64,000 nucleotides of DNA from Eunapius fragilis. Taxonomy: Eukaryota; Porifera; Demospongiae; Spongillida; Spongillidae. The stretch is taken from positions 5,114,675-5,178,674 of the forward strand of contig OY811990.1 in assembly GCA_963681505.1 (NCBI GenBank), written 5' to 3'. Of this stretch, positions 27,337-40,081 are shown one piece after another. Below the pieces are notes generated by a model that had not been told where the DNA came from, searched no databases, and saw nothing but the letters and a program-made list of their open reading frames with translations. Position numbers and translations under genes: made by a program. The first letter of the stretch is position 1; each line of letters opens with the position of its first letter.

Positions 27337-27465
27337 CAATCCCCCTGCAGACCTTTGGGTCTGGAGCCAAGACTAGGTCTCTCTAAGTAAACTCATTACC
27401 ACATGTTGGACCCCCCACCCCCTTCCAAAGTCTGAAAACGACCCTAGCCTTGCTGGACTGATGCA

Positions 27466-28327
27466 TTGTATGAACTGGACTGGTGTGTTGTATGTACTGG
27501 ACTGGTGTGTTGTATGTACTGGACTGGTGTATTGTATGAACTGGACTGGTGTGTTGTATGTACTAGACTGGTGTGTTGTATGTACTGGACTGGTGTATTG
27601 TATGAACTGGACTGGTGTGTTGTATGTACTAGACTGGTGTGTTGTATGTACTGGACTGGTGTGTTGTATGTACTGGACTGGTGTGTTGTATGTACTAGAC
27701 TGGTGTGTTGTATGTACTGGACTGGTGTATTGTATGAACTGGACTGGTGTGTTGTATGTACTAGACTGGTGTGTTGTATGTACTGGACTGGTGTGTTGTA
27801 TGTACTGGACTGGTGTGTTGTATGTACTGGACTGGTGTGTTGTATGTACTGGACTGGTGTGTTGTATGTACTGGACTGGTGTGTTGTATGTACTGGACTG
27901 GTGTGTTGTATGTACTGGACTGGTGTGTTGTATGTACTGGACTGGTGTGTTGTATGTACTGGACTGGTGTGTTGTATGTACTGGACTGGTGTGTTGTATG
28001 TACTGGACTGGTGTGTTGTATGTACTAGACTGGTGTGTTGTATGTACTGGACTGGTGTGTTGTATGTACTGGACTGGTGTGTTGTATGTACTGGACTGGT
28101 GTGTTGTATGTACTGGACTGGTGTGTTGTATGTACTGGACTGGTGTGTTGTATGTACTGGACTGGTGTGTTGTATGTACTGGACTGGTGTGTTGTATGTA
28201 CTGGACTGGTGTGTTGTATGTACTGGACTGGTGTGTTGTATGTACTGGACTGGTGTGTTGTATGTACTGGACTGGTGTGTTGCATGTACTAGACTGGTGT
28301 GTTGCATGTACTAGACTGGTGTGTTGC
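27466..28327. repeat. 22-bp satellite array
   Basis: About 39 very uniform tandem copies with core TGTACTGGACTGGTGTGTTG plus two bases. Variants: GAACT for GTACT, CTAGAC for CTGGAC, GTATTG for GTGTTG. The left third is more varied than the right. With a 22-bp period, all three plus-strand frames read the same peptide cycle (WTGVLYVLDWCVVCTGLVCC-type), so the long overlapping frames are by-products. Confidence 0.95.
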
Positions 28328-28581
28328 CAAGGGGCATCAGAACATTAGTGGAGGCTATGAGGCAGGATCTTGTAGTGGAAGCTGCTGAAACACAGAAAAA
28401 GAAATGCAAGGGGTACATATACACCCAATGTGGAGGATGGGCTGAAGTATGCAGTATAAGAAATGAGGGGTACATATGCCTAATGAATGGAGTTATATAC
28501 CCAATGTGGTTACACATAATTGATTTAACCAGTGTCAGTAGAGCTGATGTACTTATACTTTTGGCATGAATCTGCAGCCCT

Positions 28582-31021
28582 ACCCCATATCAGAGGTTAT
28601 CTACAGGATAAGCTAAGAACTTTACTTACAGTAAACTTTTCCTTCCCACTTTATAAAATCTTGACCTGTTGAGTGTGTACAGATGCCTGTGCATGTAATG
28701 ATATAACATCCAGCCATTTGGTCATATTTTCGCCACTGAGTATCTACATGTGTGAGGTGTACTGGTATGTTATCATAGTGTGTAGGTGATGGTCTGTATA
28801 CATGTGATGGTGTGTAGGTATGGTGGCCTGGTAGATTACACTCTTGTCTGATGTGCTTCAAGTGTTTATTGTGTTGTGCTCAAGACATTATGGTACCTCT
28901 GCTTTGCTCAAAGCAATGACACAATTAGCGTTTTGACCATAAGCAAAAAGAGTGCATACACTATGAAGGATGATGAGTACTGGTCAGAGGGAATATTTGT
29001 GAAAAGCAACAAAGACTATGAAAGGCTTTGTTAGAAATAGCCATTCGACCATGAAACAAATTTAAGTCCTAACTACTCTCGAGCCATCCTATCCCGCTCC
29101 CTATAAACTGTGCATGTTGATGCTGTAGGTAGATTTTGTTTTGTGCATACTGTACCATATATCTGTAATGATCTTTTTATGCAGTCCTAACAAGAAGTAT
29201 TTGTGGCAAACTCCTTTGTGTAATCACCACCTCCACGTCTTTGTAACATGTAATCCCAATTAATAGTGCTACCTAGTCACTCCTACATGTGGTCAGCCAG
29301 TACATTATTGGTCATTCAACTACATCAAAAATAGCTAGGTCCGAGCACGGCTGTCTGTGGATAAGTGGCATGTGGTGATTGTAAAGGTGCAGAAAACTAC
29401 TCGAAAAATGCCAAATAGTCTCTACATTGCAAATCCGAGAGCACCTAGTCAATATTTGGTTTTGTTCTGCAGTTAGCTGCAGTTTTCTGAATGCGTCAAT
29501 ACATTCAGTTTATTATGGACATTGAATTATGCAATGATCGAATACTCCTTTTGACTGCCAATTTCTCGACATGATCACACCCATAAAATGCCATGCACCG
29601 ATTTTTGGTCGGCAATGGATTTTTAAAAATGATGTTCGAGATACCACTGTTTCTTTTTCAGGGCGCATCTAGAATTTCTCAGGTTAAAAGATTAATTATT
29701 CACGCACATTCTATACATGCATGTGATTCGATTCCTGCAACTCATAGGCCACGATCGATACAATACCACTGATGCACGTTTCTTAATACTGTAGTTTTGA
29801 AGCTTATAAGTTTACGATGAATTTACCATGTCATATCATGTACAGCTTGAATGTGATCATGCATCAGGAGCTTATGGATAGAGGTTTCCGTGTTGCCCCT
29901 CCCCCCCCCCCCCCCCCCCCCCTTGCTATTTCAAGGTTTAATCTAGTAATATGCAGTTGTGTAACTGATAGGAAAAATATGCAGCCTGCGTCAACTCCTG
30001 TTCTTGCGAAGATTCCTGGTTGATAACAACTGAACCAATCATTGAGTGTGGGAAAGTCAAATGTGAATTTTGTTCCAAAAACTAATCGACCCCAGGATAT
30101 TTTCCCCCCGCGTGTCTGACACGCATTGCGTACTTTAATAGCATGCTCTTATCAGTTTGCGCCGTGTTGTGCTCGTTTACTATAGAGAAGTATGAGCTTA
30201 TGCTTGTGTGTACTAGTTCAGGGCATCATATGAATTTAGTCGTAACTTACCAAAACCACCTAAAACCGAGCATAAGCCCATACAAGATTTCCACAGTAAA
30301 CCTAGCATAAGTTGATACAACATTTCAACAGTAAACCGAGCACACATAACGTACAACATTTCCACAGTAAACCGAGCACCAATATGGAGGACAACAAATA
30401 TAACCCTGCAGGCGTCATGAAAGATCTCTACAGAATGTAGCAATTGATTGCGAGGACGTGGTGTAAGCACCTCCCCGGGACTTTCTACATAAGCATTTCC
30501 ACTGTCACCTGGCCGGTTCTTTATCGATGCTACGGTCCTGCATCAGGCTGCATGGCCTTAGTAATTTGATATACGAAGATCGGGACTAGAAGGGTTTTAG
30601 AAATACTCGATTTGCTCGAAAAAAAGGTTCAGACCTTCGTTAAATATTTTTTCTAGACAGGAAAAGTACATGCATGTTCTAGTCCACATTTCCAGGCTAA
30701 TTACTCTCTTCTACACTCCGCAGGCCGGGATATGATACGAATAATTGCCGGGATATATGATACGAATAATTGACCGGTAGCTATAAGTATATGATATACA
30801 TATGGGCAGCAACTAGTATACATAAACCCATGCAGTGCTATAGCTTACGCGTTGTGAGTCATTTGGCAATATAGGTGGGTCTATATACTGTGATGCATCC
30901 AAGATGAAATCTGAAGTTTCTGCAGTTTCTGGACGTCAGCTTAACTGACTTGCCCATGCAGCTATACTATACACTGTGTCTATCAGACTTTTTTGGTATG
31001 GGATGCAACTAGAGTAGACAC
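28582..31021. other. No gene seen
   Basis: Non-coding. Contains a C tract (29900-29922), a degenerate repeat of about 40 bp around ACATTTCCACAGTAAACCGA (30270-30382) and a doubled GATATGATACGAATAATTG segment at about 30728-30775. Confidence 0.45.
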
Positions 31022-31585
31022 TTGCTTGCCCCTTCCATCTCCAACTCAGCCTCTGCAGCATGTGTAGCAGCAATCGAGGTGGAGCAGACCAAGATTCAGA
31101 AGTACAGTGCCTTGCATACCCTTATCTCACACCTGTTGCATTTGAAACTACTGGAGTGTGTGACCCCTCGCTCCATGTCATTCTTGACGGACTTGGGTTA
31201 CCGCATTTCGAACACCACAGGTGACAAAAGCTCTCTGGCATACCTCATGCAAATATTTTCTGTTGTCATTCAGAGGGGCAATGCTGCATCAGTTTTGAGA
31301 ACCTACCTCCAACCCCTTCTCTTTTGATTGATGTTAAAGTGTAGTCGGAAGTCGGTTATGTAATGAGGCCGGCTCCACCGGCTCCACCCTAACTGTACCT
31401 ATAGGTGTTCTGGGGTTATCTAATGCTTGGGGAACTGGCAGGGGTAACCATCCCATATGAGCTTGGGGAGTACCACCTGTTGGGAGCCTGTGGTTCCGGT
31501 TCCCCCTGCATTAGAAATCACAGACCATATGTCTGGAAGAGGTAAACAAAACAAAACAAAACAAAACAAAAATAAAAAAAAAGGG
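31022..31585 (+). mobile_element. 3' end of a non-LTR retrotransposon
   Basis: A plus-strand frame of about 100 codons, with its stop near 31325, contains AACVAAIEVEQTKIQKYSAL, later LGYRISNTTGDKSSLAYL and VVIQRGNAASVL. This is the end of the ORF2 protein in many invertebrate non-LTR elements ('A...AE..K..KY..L... G.RI...TG......L.QR.SVAIQRGNAA'). A 3' UTR follows and then an (AAAAC)n tail at about 31545-31582, as expected for target-primed insertion. Everything 5' is missing, so the copy is truncated. Confidence 0.75.
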
Positions 31586-32661
31586 GGGGGAAATAGGGAC
31601 TGGCTTGGCTAACTGTAACCCTTCTGCATGCTCGAGGAAAACAGTTCAACAGCGCATGCGTGGTCCCTCCCACATTAACCTTGGTTAACCGTCATCATTA
31701 TTGTACTTATGTTTTATAACTAGCTATTGCACACCTCCTTAGCATTCCCAGCCCCTTATTCTGCAGGCCATGACGTAATACATTTGCGAGCCATGACATA
31801 ACAAACTGTATTATCTAACTTATGACATTATTATCTAACTTATGACATCATGGTCTGCATGTAACGTGATAGTTGGCCATACGTTTTTATTCGTCAACCT
31901 TGTGGTTTTTCATTTATATCTCTGACGAGATGAAAACAGTCTGCACAATTATACTGTTTGTCAATGAAAGGTAAATGGCATACTAGTTAACTAACTACAA
32001 TTGCGTTATAATATTTGGTAACCATAAACACGTTTTCTCTTTTCTTAGTGAATGGATTGAAATGAAAATCGCTCTATAACTATAACTCTGTAAAAAATCA
32101 TTTGACCAAGTCAGTTTTTGAACCCAGGGAAAATTCAATGTGAGGTGCTATAATGCTAAATGCAACATTTTAGTTCCTCTAAGGTTAATACACGCTTTTA
32201 ATACAGTGCAGGGGTTCATTGGAATATGCCTGAGCTACCGTAAAAATGCTATTCTTGGGTCTTATCCCACACTTAGCTGTACACAAATTGTGACAGAGCC
32301 TTTGTTTGTATTTTAGCAAATTTTATTGGCACAATGACAATTTCATTTCGTGTTGTAATGTCGGACAATGTTTTTGACATTGATAGAAACAGTAACCAAA
32401 CGGAGGTGACTTTAGATGTTGACCAGCTGTGTAACATGTAATTGTATCACCGCAGCAAGGCTGGACCCATGGCTTCACAAACAATACAACAAATACACAT
32501 TTAGACATGTACTCATGCATATACACATATATGTACACATGTGTACACTCACATACATTTACACATACCTAGGCATGCATGCACTCGAAGTGTACACACA
32601 CACAGACACTACACTTTCATGTGTGATGATGACATACAGAATCATATGAAGCAGATGTATA
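31586..32661. other. No gene seen; possible mannosidase 3' UTR
   Basis: No coding sequence recognised. On the minus strand an AATAAA lies at 32322-32327, about 335 bp past the mannosidase stop codon, and may be its polyadenylation signal. Confidence 0.4.
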
Positions 32662-33046
32662 TTACTGTTTTGGTTTAACCTGCATTACAAAAGATCGAAG
32701 CTGCAGAGGGTTAAGTACAACTATGACATAATTGTCCTTATTTCTGCTCGTGATCTAGCAGGGGGAGGAGATCAAGATTAACCACACACCCACACCACCC
32801 TTACACAGTTAAGATCCTCACCTCCTGATAGTCAGGAGTAGTCTCCTGGATGGTAAGGACGTTCCACTGCTTAAAGAAGGCTCCTACATCCACTGACTGT
32901 TCTTCCAGCCCTCCATTGATGACCCTAGGGGGTGGAGGAGTGGCCTGGGTATATGGTAGTGCACTTACTGCTCCCCTACCTGAAGGCTACCTCAAAGACA
33001 TCTTGTTGGACATCCAGCAAATCCAAGCCCAAAAAATGGATGTTCT

Positions 33047-33127
<81 letters not shown>

Positions 33128-33982
33128 ATGTACATGTGTGTGTGTGTGCAGGTGATACATGCCTTCACCTCATTCTCTAAGCCAGGAGCTAAGGGACCCA
33201 AAACAAAGGGAGGGGTGTGGCTAGAGGTGGGAGGGACTACATGCCTGAGGCAAGCTCTCCAGAGGGGACCATGAGGTAGCACAACCACTGCTCCACTCAT
33301 CACTGGAGTTGACTATAGCAAAGTGCACTGTGGGGGGTGACGTGAAGGACATGCTGGTAGCCATGGTGATCGGCTGAGCTGCACCTGTGGAATTAAGAGT
33401 CTGACGAGGCTCCACCCACAACTCCACCCACCTGATGGCACAAATCCCAGCAGTATAGAATCAGTCATAACAGAGTCATCGTTGCCACGAGGATCAAACC
33501 ACAGGGGCAGCATCCTGAAATAAAACTTATTTCACATATATACAATGCTTGTACATACACACACGTATATACACACACATACTCACGGATATACTAAATA
33601 TGCATGCACCCCTTGTGAGATAGTGGCCATCTTTACTACCTATTGAGCCAAGTGAACAGAGCAAGCAACATATTGTGTACTGCTGTGTTCTTGTATTTGA
33701 TATTTTTAACTATTTCATACTACATTATATACATACATACATACATACATACATACATACATACATACGTACATACATACATGTATACATACATACATAT
33801 ATACATACATACATACATACATACATACATACATACATACATACATACATACATACATACACATACATACATACATACATGTATACATACATACATATAT
33901 ACATACATACATACATACATACATACATACATACATACATACATAGCATACATACATACATAGCATACATATATACATACAT

Positions 33983-34020
<38 letters not shown>

Positions 34021-37000
34021 CTGTGCAACATGTATTCCATTACACCTCCGTGAACTGTAACGCCCATTGGACGTCTAGTCAGTATTGAGAGGGTGGACTG
34101 GGAACCTGTTCCATCAAAATGTGCCCCGCCCACCAGAGGGTACACATTGGCTTGCAGAGGTGTGCTATAATTATATGTTCTCATCTGTATGACGTAACAA
34201 TGATGTAATAGTATCAAGGGGGTGGGGCAACCCAACCCCTTTATGATGTAACAATGATGCAATACCATGAAGGACACCGCTTTATAACTGACCATTGGAT
34301 ATATACCATTGCTGTATGTGATGAAGGAGTTAGTGGACAGGTCTGTTCTGAGGGATGATGTGAAGGAAGAGGCATTGTCTGATGGGAGGGGCCCAATACT
34401 ATGAGCATTGGGTGTGGAGGTGTTGGTGAGGACAGTGGAGGTGTGGGTATCAGTGAAATGTGTAATGCACTCACACAGGTATAATGAAATGAAAACTAAC
34501 TTTGTTTGCCACTCTACAAAGTTAGAATATTGATCACTGAGGTCTGAGCTTAGAGGTTTGAAGAGTTTAATCGAATTGTTGAGATACTGATAGACAGTGG
34601 GAGGGGGAGGAGCAGGAGGAAGAGGGGGAGGAGAGGGAGGAGGAGGAAGAGGGAGGGAGGAGAGGGAGGAAAGAGGAGGGGAGGAGAGGGAGGAGGAGGA
34701 AGAGGGGGAGGAGAGGGAGAGAGGAAGAACCATGTGTAGATATGGTTTGCAGACATGTTGGATAACTAACAGAGTTGACACCCTGCACCACCTCCCAGAC
34801 CAGAGGACCACTGGCAGTGACTGTGGTGGGGACCACCTGAGGACCAATGACATCATCATCATTCAACTAACACCTCTGCCTGCCCTTGCCTTTGGAGTGA
34901 GTACCATAGTGTGCTCCAATTGGGGAACAAATGTGTACACATTGGTGCCATCACACACGTTGAAGTCCAGCAATGCCTTCCTCTCCACGTACTGGAGGTA
35001 CTCCTGGACCACTGGGCGGCTGCCATTGGAGGCGGGGCTACTCCACCCATTAAGGTGATTGGTGGTGTTGAAGTCCAATTGAATGGCACCATTGGTGACA
35101 CTAAACCCTGCCACACCTGCACGTGAGGGGAATCATTATCACATATACCATCTTTCACCAATAACCCAGCAATTTGGCCTGCCACTAACCCTGCCACTAG
35201 CCTGGGCATTGCCTCATCACTGCCCGCCACTAGCCCGGCATTGGCCCGCCACTAGCCCGGCATTGGCCCACCTCTAATGTGCTTCTGTTCCTGACAGCTG
35301 GCTCTCTTCATGTAGTAGACCACCATACCACCTTCAGAGGCCTGGGCCACGAAGTACACCATTGGTCCTACCACCTGTGACATCACCACAGCCATGTTGG
35401 CATCCAGCACCTAGATCACCATGGTAACAAGATTGCTTGTGGGGGAGGGGCTGCTCCAGCCCTGCCTACCTGCACACACACGTCTTGGGGTAGCTGCACA
35501 GACACATAGGAGACCCTAAAGGAGGCATAGCATGTGTGTGTGTGTGTGTGTACATGTGTGTGTGGTGTGTGTACATGTGTGTGTGTGGTGTGTGTGTGTG
35601 TGTGTGTGTGTTTGTGAGGACTCACGTGATGGACAGCACTTACATGTCATGGGGTAGAGGGTTCTGTATCACCACCACAGCTATGTTGGCCTCTGTTAGA
35701 CCACTGAGGACTGATACACTGTTGGAACTGAGCGTGTATGTAACAGGGCTGTCACTACATAAGATGGCCGCCTGTATCGGGGTGGGAGGAGAGTTGCGAC
35801 CCAGTAAAATAAACATTGTACGAGTGAATCGTACAACAATATTAGGTGATACAAACACATATTCTGATTTTCGTTGAGTTTTGTGAAACATCATAGATTA
35901 TCTTGAATGACATAACCGGATAAAAATGATGTAACATGAAAATTGTGAAACCATTGGGCACGATCTTGCAGAATTTTTTTATTTGCTGGTTGAAACATGG
36001 AGGGAAAGGGGGGGGGGGGAGGGAGCATATGAATGAGGGGAAGGGGAGAGGAGAGAGGGAGAGAGGGAGGAGGAGGTGAGGGAACATAGTCCTACCTTAA
36101 TGAAGGAGGTTGCCTCATCTCCTGCACTAAGGGCTTCCCCCAGTCGTACATTGTAGTCATCATAACTCTCAGGGAAGCTGGTACCAGTGATGGCATCATG
36201 GTGCTGCATAATGGCTGATGTGTTCTTGGCCAGTACCAGGGATTCCTCCACACGGAGGTCACCCTGGAACAGGGACAGTGCTCGTACTGTCTCCAGTGCC
36301 CTCAGAGATGCATCCTGCACCTCAGAGAGAAGCTTCTGTGATGGTTTGGAGGTGTAGAATCCAGACCAGAAGGAGTCCGTAGCTCCACACGGACTATTGC
36401 CAAATATACCCCCACACTGTGATGCTCCACATGGTGAACAGGCAACGTATGGCAGAAAGTCTCCATCACGTGAGGGAAACTTAACACCACTGCTTAAGAC
36501 GGCATCCATGTACTCGCTCAGGGTGGTGTACCTTACAGTAAGTCCGTAGGCCGCGCTGTTGTTGTTAATAGCGTCCACGATTGCATCCATGGATGCAAAA
36601 TCAGAAGTGGCATTCTGAAAGGCAAAGTCGTTTCCAAATGGTATCAGTACGTTGTCTGTCAGGTACCATCCGAGCCTCTCCTTGCAAAGCTGCACAAACG
36701 TGGCTATTTTCGCATCCAAGCTGAGAAAGGCGGGCAGATCCGGAGTGGAGTAATGAGAGTCCAGCACGTGAGCGAATATCTCCCGTCCAGAGAATGGACT
36801 CTGCCACATGAATTCCAGGCCTCTGTCCGCCTTCATCTGCTGTTTGACGGGGTCTGGCACCCTATTGATGATGACAGAAGTGTAGCCTAGGAGGGAGTAC
36901 AGCTCAGCCATGAAGATGGAGTGTCCGAAAGGGTCGATGTGCCACTCGTGTCTCGGCCTCACGTTCAGGGTGTCGTTGAGGAACCTCAGCCCGAGGGTCA

Positions 37001-37361
37001 TCTGGTTCAACGTGGCGTACACGCTGGTGGCGGCCTCGTCGTGCATAACCCACCCCCCTCCGATAAACTCCAGCTGGCCCCTCTGTACCAGGGCCCTCAC
37101 CAGCTCGCGTTCTGCCTCGGAGGCCTGGGCCCACCACACGGAGAAGTAGGACACCTCTTCCCACACGAACCTCCGGTCCGGTCTCTGCTCCAAGGCGACC
37201 AGCATGGAGTCGAGGATGTATTGGACTTCGGAGCGGTAGTAATCGTCGAATGACTTCCTATAACCAGTGTCGCAGTGGCTGTGTGGAAATACGTGGACAA
37301 CAGGTGTGCTTGAGGAGAACTCCACGGCTATACTCAAAGCTACCAAAATCATTAAAGCCAT
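32662..37361 (-). CDS. MAN2B1: GH38 alpha-mannosidase, secreted/lysosomal (14 exons, complete)
   Basis: Retaining exo-alpha-mannosidase that trims mannose from N-glycans, normally in lysosomes. Exons: 37361-36096, 35771-35644, 35515-35470, 35410-35272, 35116-34905, 34836-34771, 34586-34501, 34398-34307, 34150-34021, 33514-33432, 33384-33245, 33044-32980, 32924-32822, 32754-32662. Phases agree, giving 882 aa. Residues 1-19 are a signal peptide. Residues 27-34 HSHCDTGY hold the zinc His/Asp. WHIDPFGHS carries the nucleophile (Asp143), and QHHDAITGT (386-394) completes the active site. The large single first exon holds the whole catalytic domain. Later exons carry the beta domains, with VHGGVMEYMLHR, FFKQWNVLTIQETT and LNPLQLRSF near the end as in animal lysosomal enzymes. 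It is about 130 residues shorter than human MAN2B1. Intron 11 uses a GC donor (CAG|GCATGT). The symbol is by nearest family; the MAN2B2-like class is not excluded. Confidence 0.94.
33049..33150. repeat. (GA)n(GT)n microsatellite in mannosidase intron 11
   Basis: About 24 GA dinucleotides (33049-33096) followed by GT-rich sequence. On the coding (minus) strand it is (AC)n(CT)n ending in TTTAG at the exon 12 acceptor. Confidence 0.95.
33725..34020. repeat. (ATAC)n and (AC)n microsatellite in mannosidase intron 9
   Basis: Tetranucleotide ATAC repeat of about 270 bp with GTAT and AGC interruptions, ending in (AC)n that abuts the 5' splice site of exon 9 at 34020. Confidence 0.95.
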
Positions 37362-38862
<1,501 letters not shown>

Positions 38863-39112
38863 AACACGTGTGCATTGCGTAGCCATTCACCGGCATAACT
38901 TATCACTACAGAGTGGTTAAGGAATCAGTATGTAAGTTTTTAATGTGAAATGTAAATTTTGAAATGACGTAATGAACAGCGATCCAAACAGGTGACACCA
39001 TGCGCACAGCAATGTCAGATGAAGATGACGAGATGTTGGAGACATCGACATTCAAAGATTGGTGCTTAGAGTATTACTTCCCATGGATGTGTATATTGAG
39101 CAGAACTATATG

Positions 39113-39395
39113 TATACAACTAACGAAAAATATTTTCTACGAGAAAGTTGGTGTGGTATATAGGATTTGAAGGCAATTGATGATGTAAAAAGCAAGGAAA
39201 CAAGGTCATATCAGAAGGGAAAATGTAATAGTCCTATATTTAGCACACAAACAACACATGCATGCGCTAGAAATGTGCTAAATATGGGACTAGTACATTT
39301 TCCTTTCTGATAAGACCTCTTTTTACACCACCAATTGCCTTCAAATCCTATATACCAACATCTTTCTCGTAGAGAATGTTTTTAGTTACTTGTTT
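39113..39395. mobile_element. Foldback MITE, copy B
   Basis: A palindrome with arms at about 39113-39247 and 39274-39395 and a 26-bp loop. It shares with copy A (5432-5732), in the same order, CGAGAAAGTTGGTG, TATAGGATTTGA-like sequence, TGTAAAAAGCA-GGAAACAAG, and the inner CCTATATTTAGC. The arms are more diverged from each other than in copy A, so this copy is older. Confidence 0.85.
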
Positions 39396-40081
39396 CCTTT
39401 ATTTTTGTTCATATCCAAGCCACTATTATGTATCGCTGTATGATGTCCGTGCCGATTCTAAAAATCGTCTCGAACTTGAAGGTATTTCACACGTCGTTTC
39501 GCTTGTTTCTTTTCCTGACGTCAGTGGCGGCGGGAACTTCTAGTTCAATTGTCATAACAAACTTGACGATCCGATCATCGGGAGTCTTTAGAGACGGGTT
39601 GCACCTCTTTAATGAGTTCATAGTCGGGGTGAAATGCTATATGGAAGTTTCAAGCGAAACTTCCAATAGGGGTGGGGGTGTGATTATGTAAATAGGTGTG
39701 GGGTGTCATTATGTGGATAGGTGTGGGGTGTCATTATGTGGATGGTGGTACATCAGAATTAACATTGCAATTGTAGAACATAGGTGGCGATCCAAGCTCA
39801 AAGGAGCTGTGGCATCATGATGGTATTGGATCATTGCTATGATGTGTTTGTACATAATGAGGTGTGTATGTGTGTGTGTGTGTGTGTTGGCACTACACTG
39901 AAACCACAACAAAATACCTCGATCTGTAGACACACACACACACACACATGGCCTTTAGACACACGGCCATGGTACCACAAAGACCTAGACATGCCACCCT
40001 CTCACCTCATTGCATTCCTCAGAGGGTGAGGAAATTCATTTGATCAGGTTGCAAATCTAATTATGAACTCCCTCAACAGAC

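Larger units (their letters stand above)
25640..28581. mobile_element. 2.9-kb inverted-repeat element carrying two satellite arrays
   Basis: About 165 bp at 25640-25806 recurs in inverted orientation at 28412-28581. From the outside inwards both arms read AGGGC-GC-GATTC-TGCCA, then ATCAGCTCTAC, TAAATCAATTATGTGTA, CACCCCTCATTTCTTA(C/T), and end CATCCTCCACATTGGGTGTA. About 15-20 percent differs between arms. No transposase is seen inside, so it would be a non-autonomous element. The inner end of the arm is one monomer of the 21-bp satellite that fills 26600-27336. No target duplication could be defined. Confidence 0.7.

Noticed and set aside
26306..27386. Frames of 200-354 codons on both strands
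   Set aside because: 21-bp satellite by-products.
27444..28348. Overlapping frames of 280-295 codons on both strands
   Set aside because: Caused by a 22-bp satellite with no stop in any plus frame; the peptides are the same cycle shifted.
33643..34862. Tyr/Ile/His-rich and Cys/Met/Val-rich frames, including a 380-codon minus frame
   Set aside because: They run through an ATAC microsatellite. The minus frame only overlaps true mannosidase exons 8 and 9 because introns are read through.
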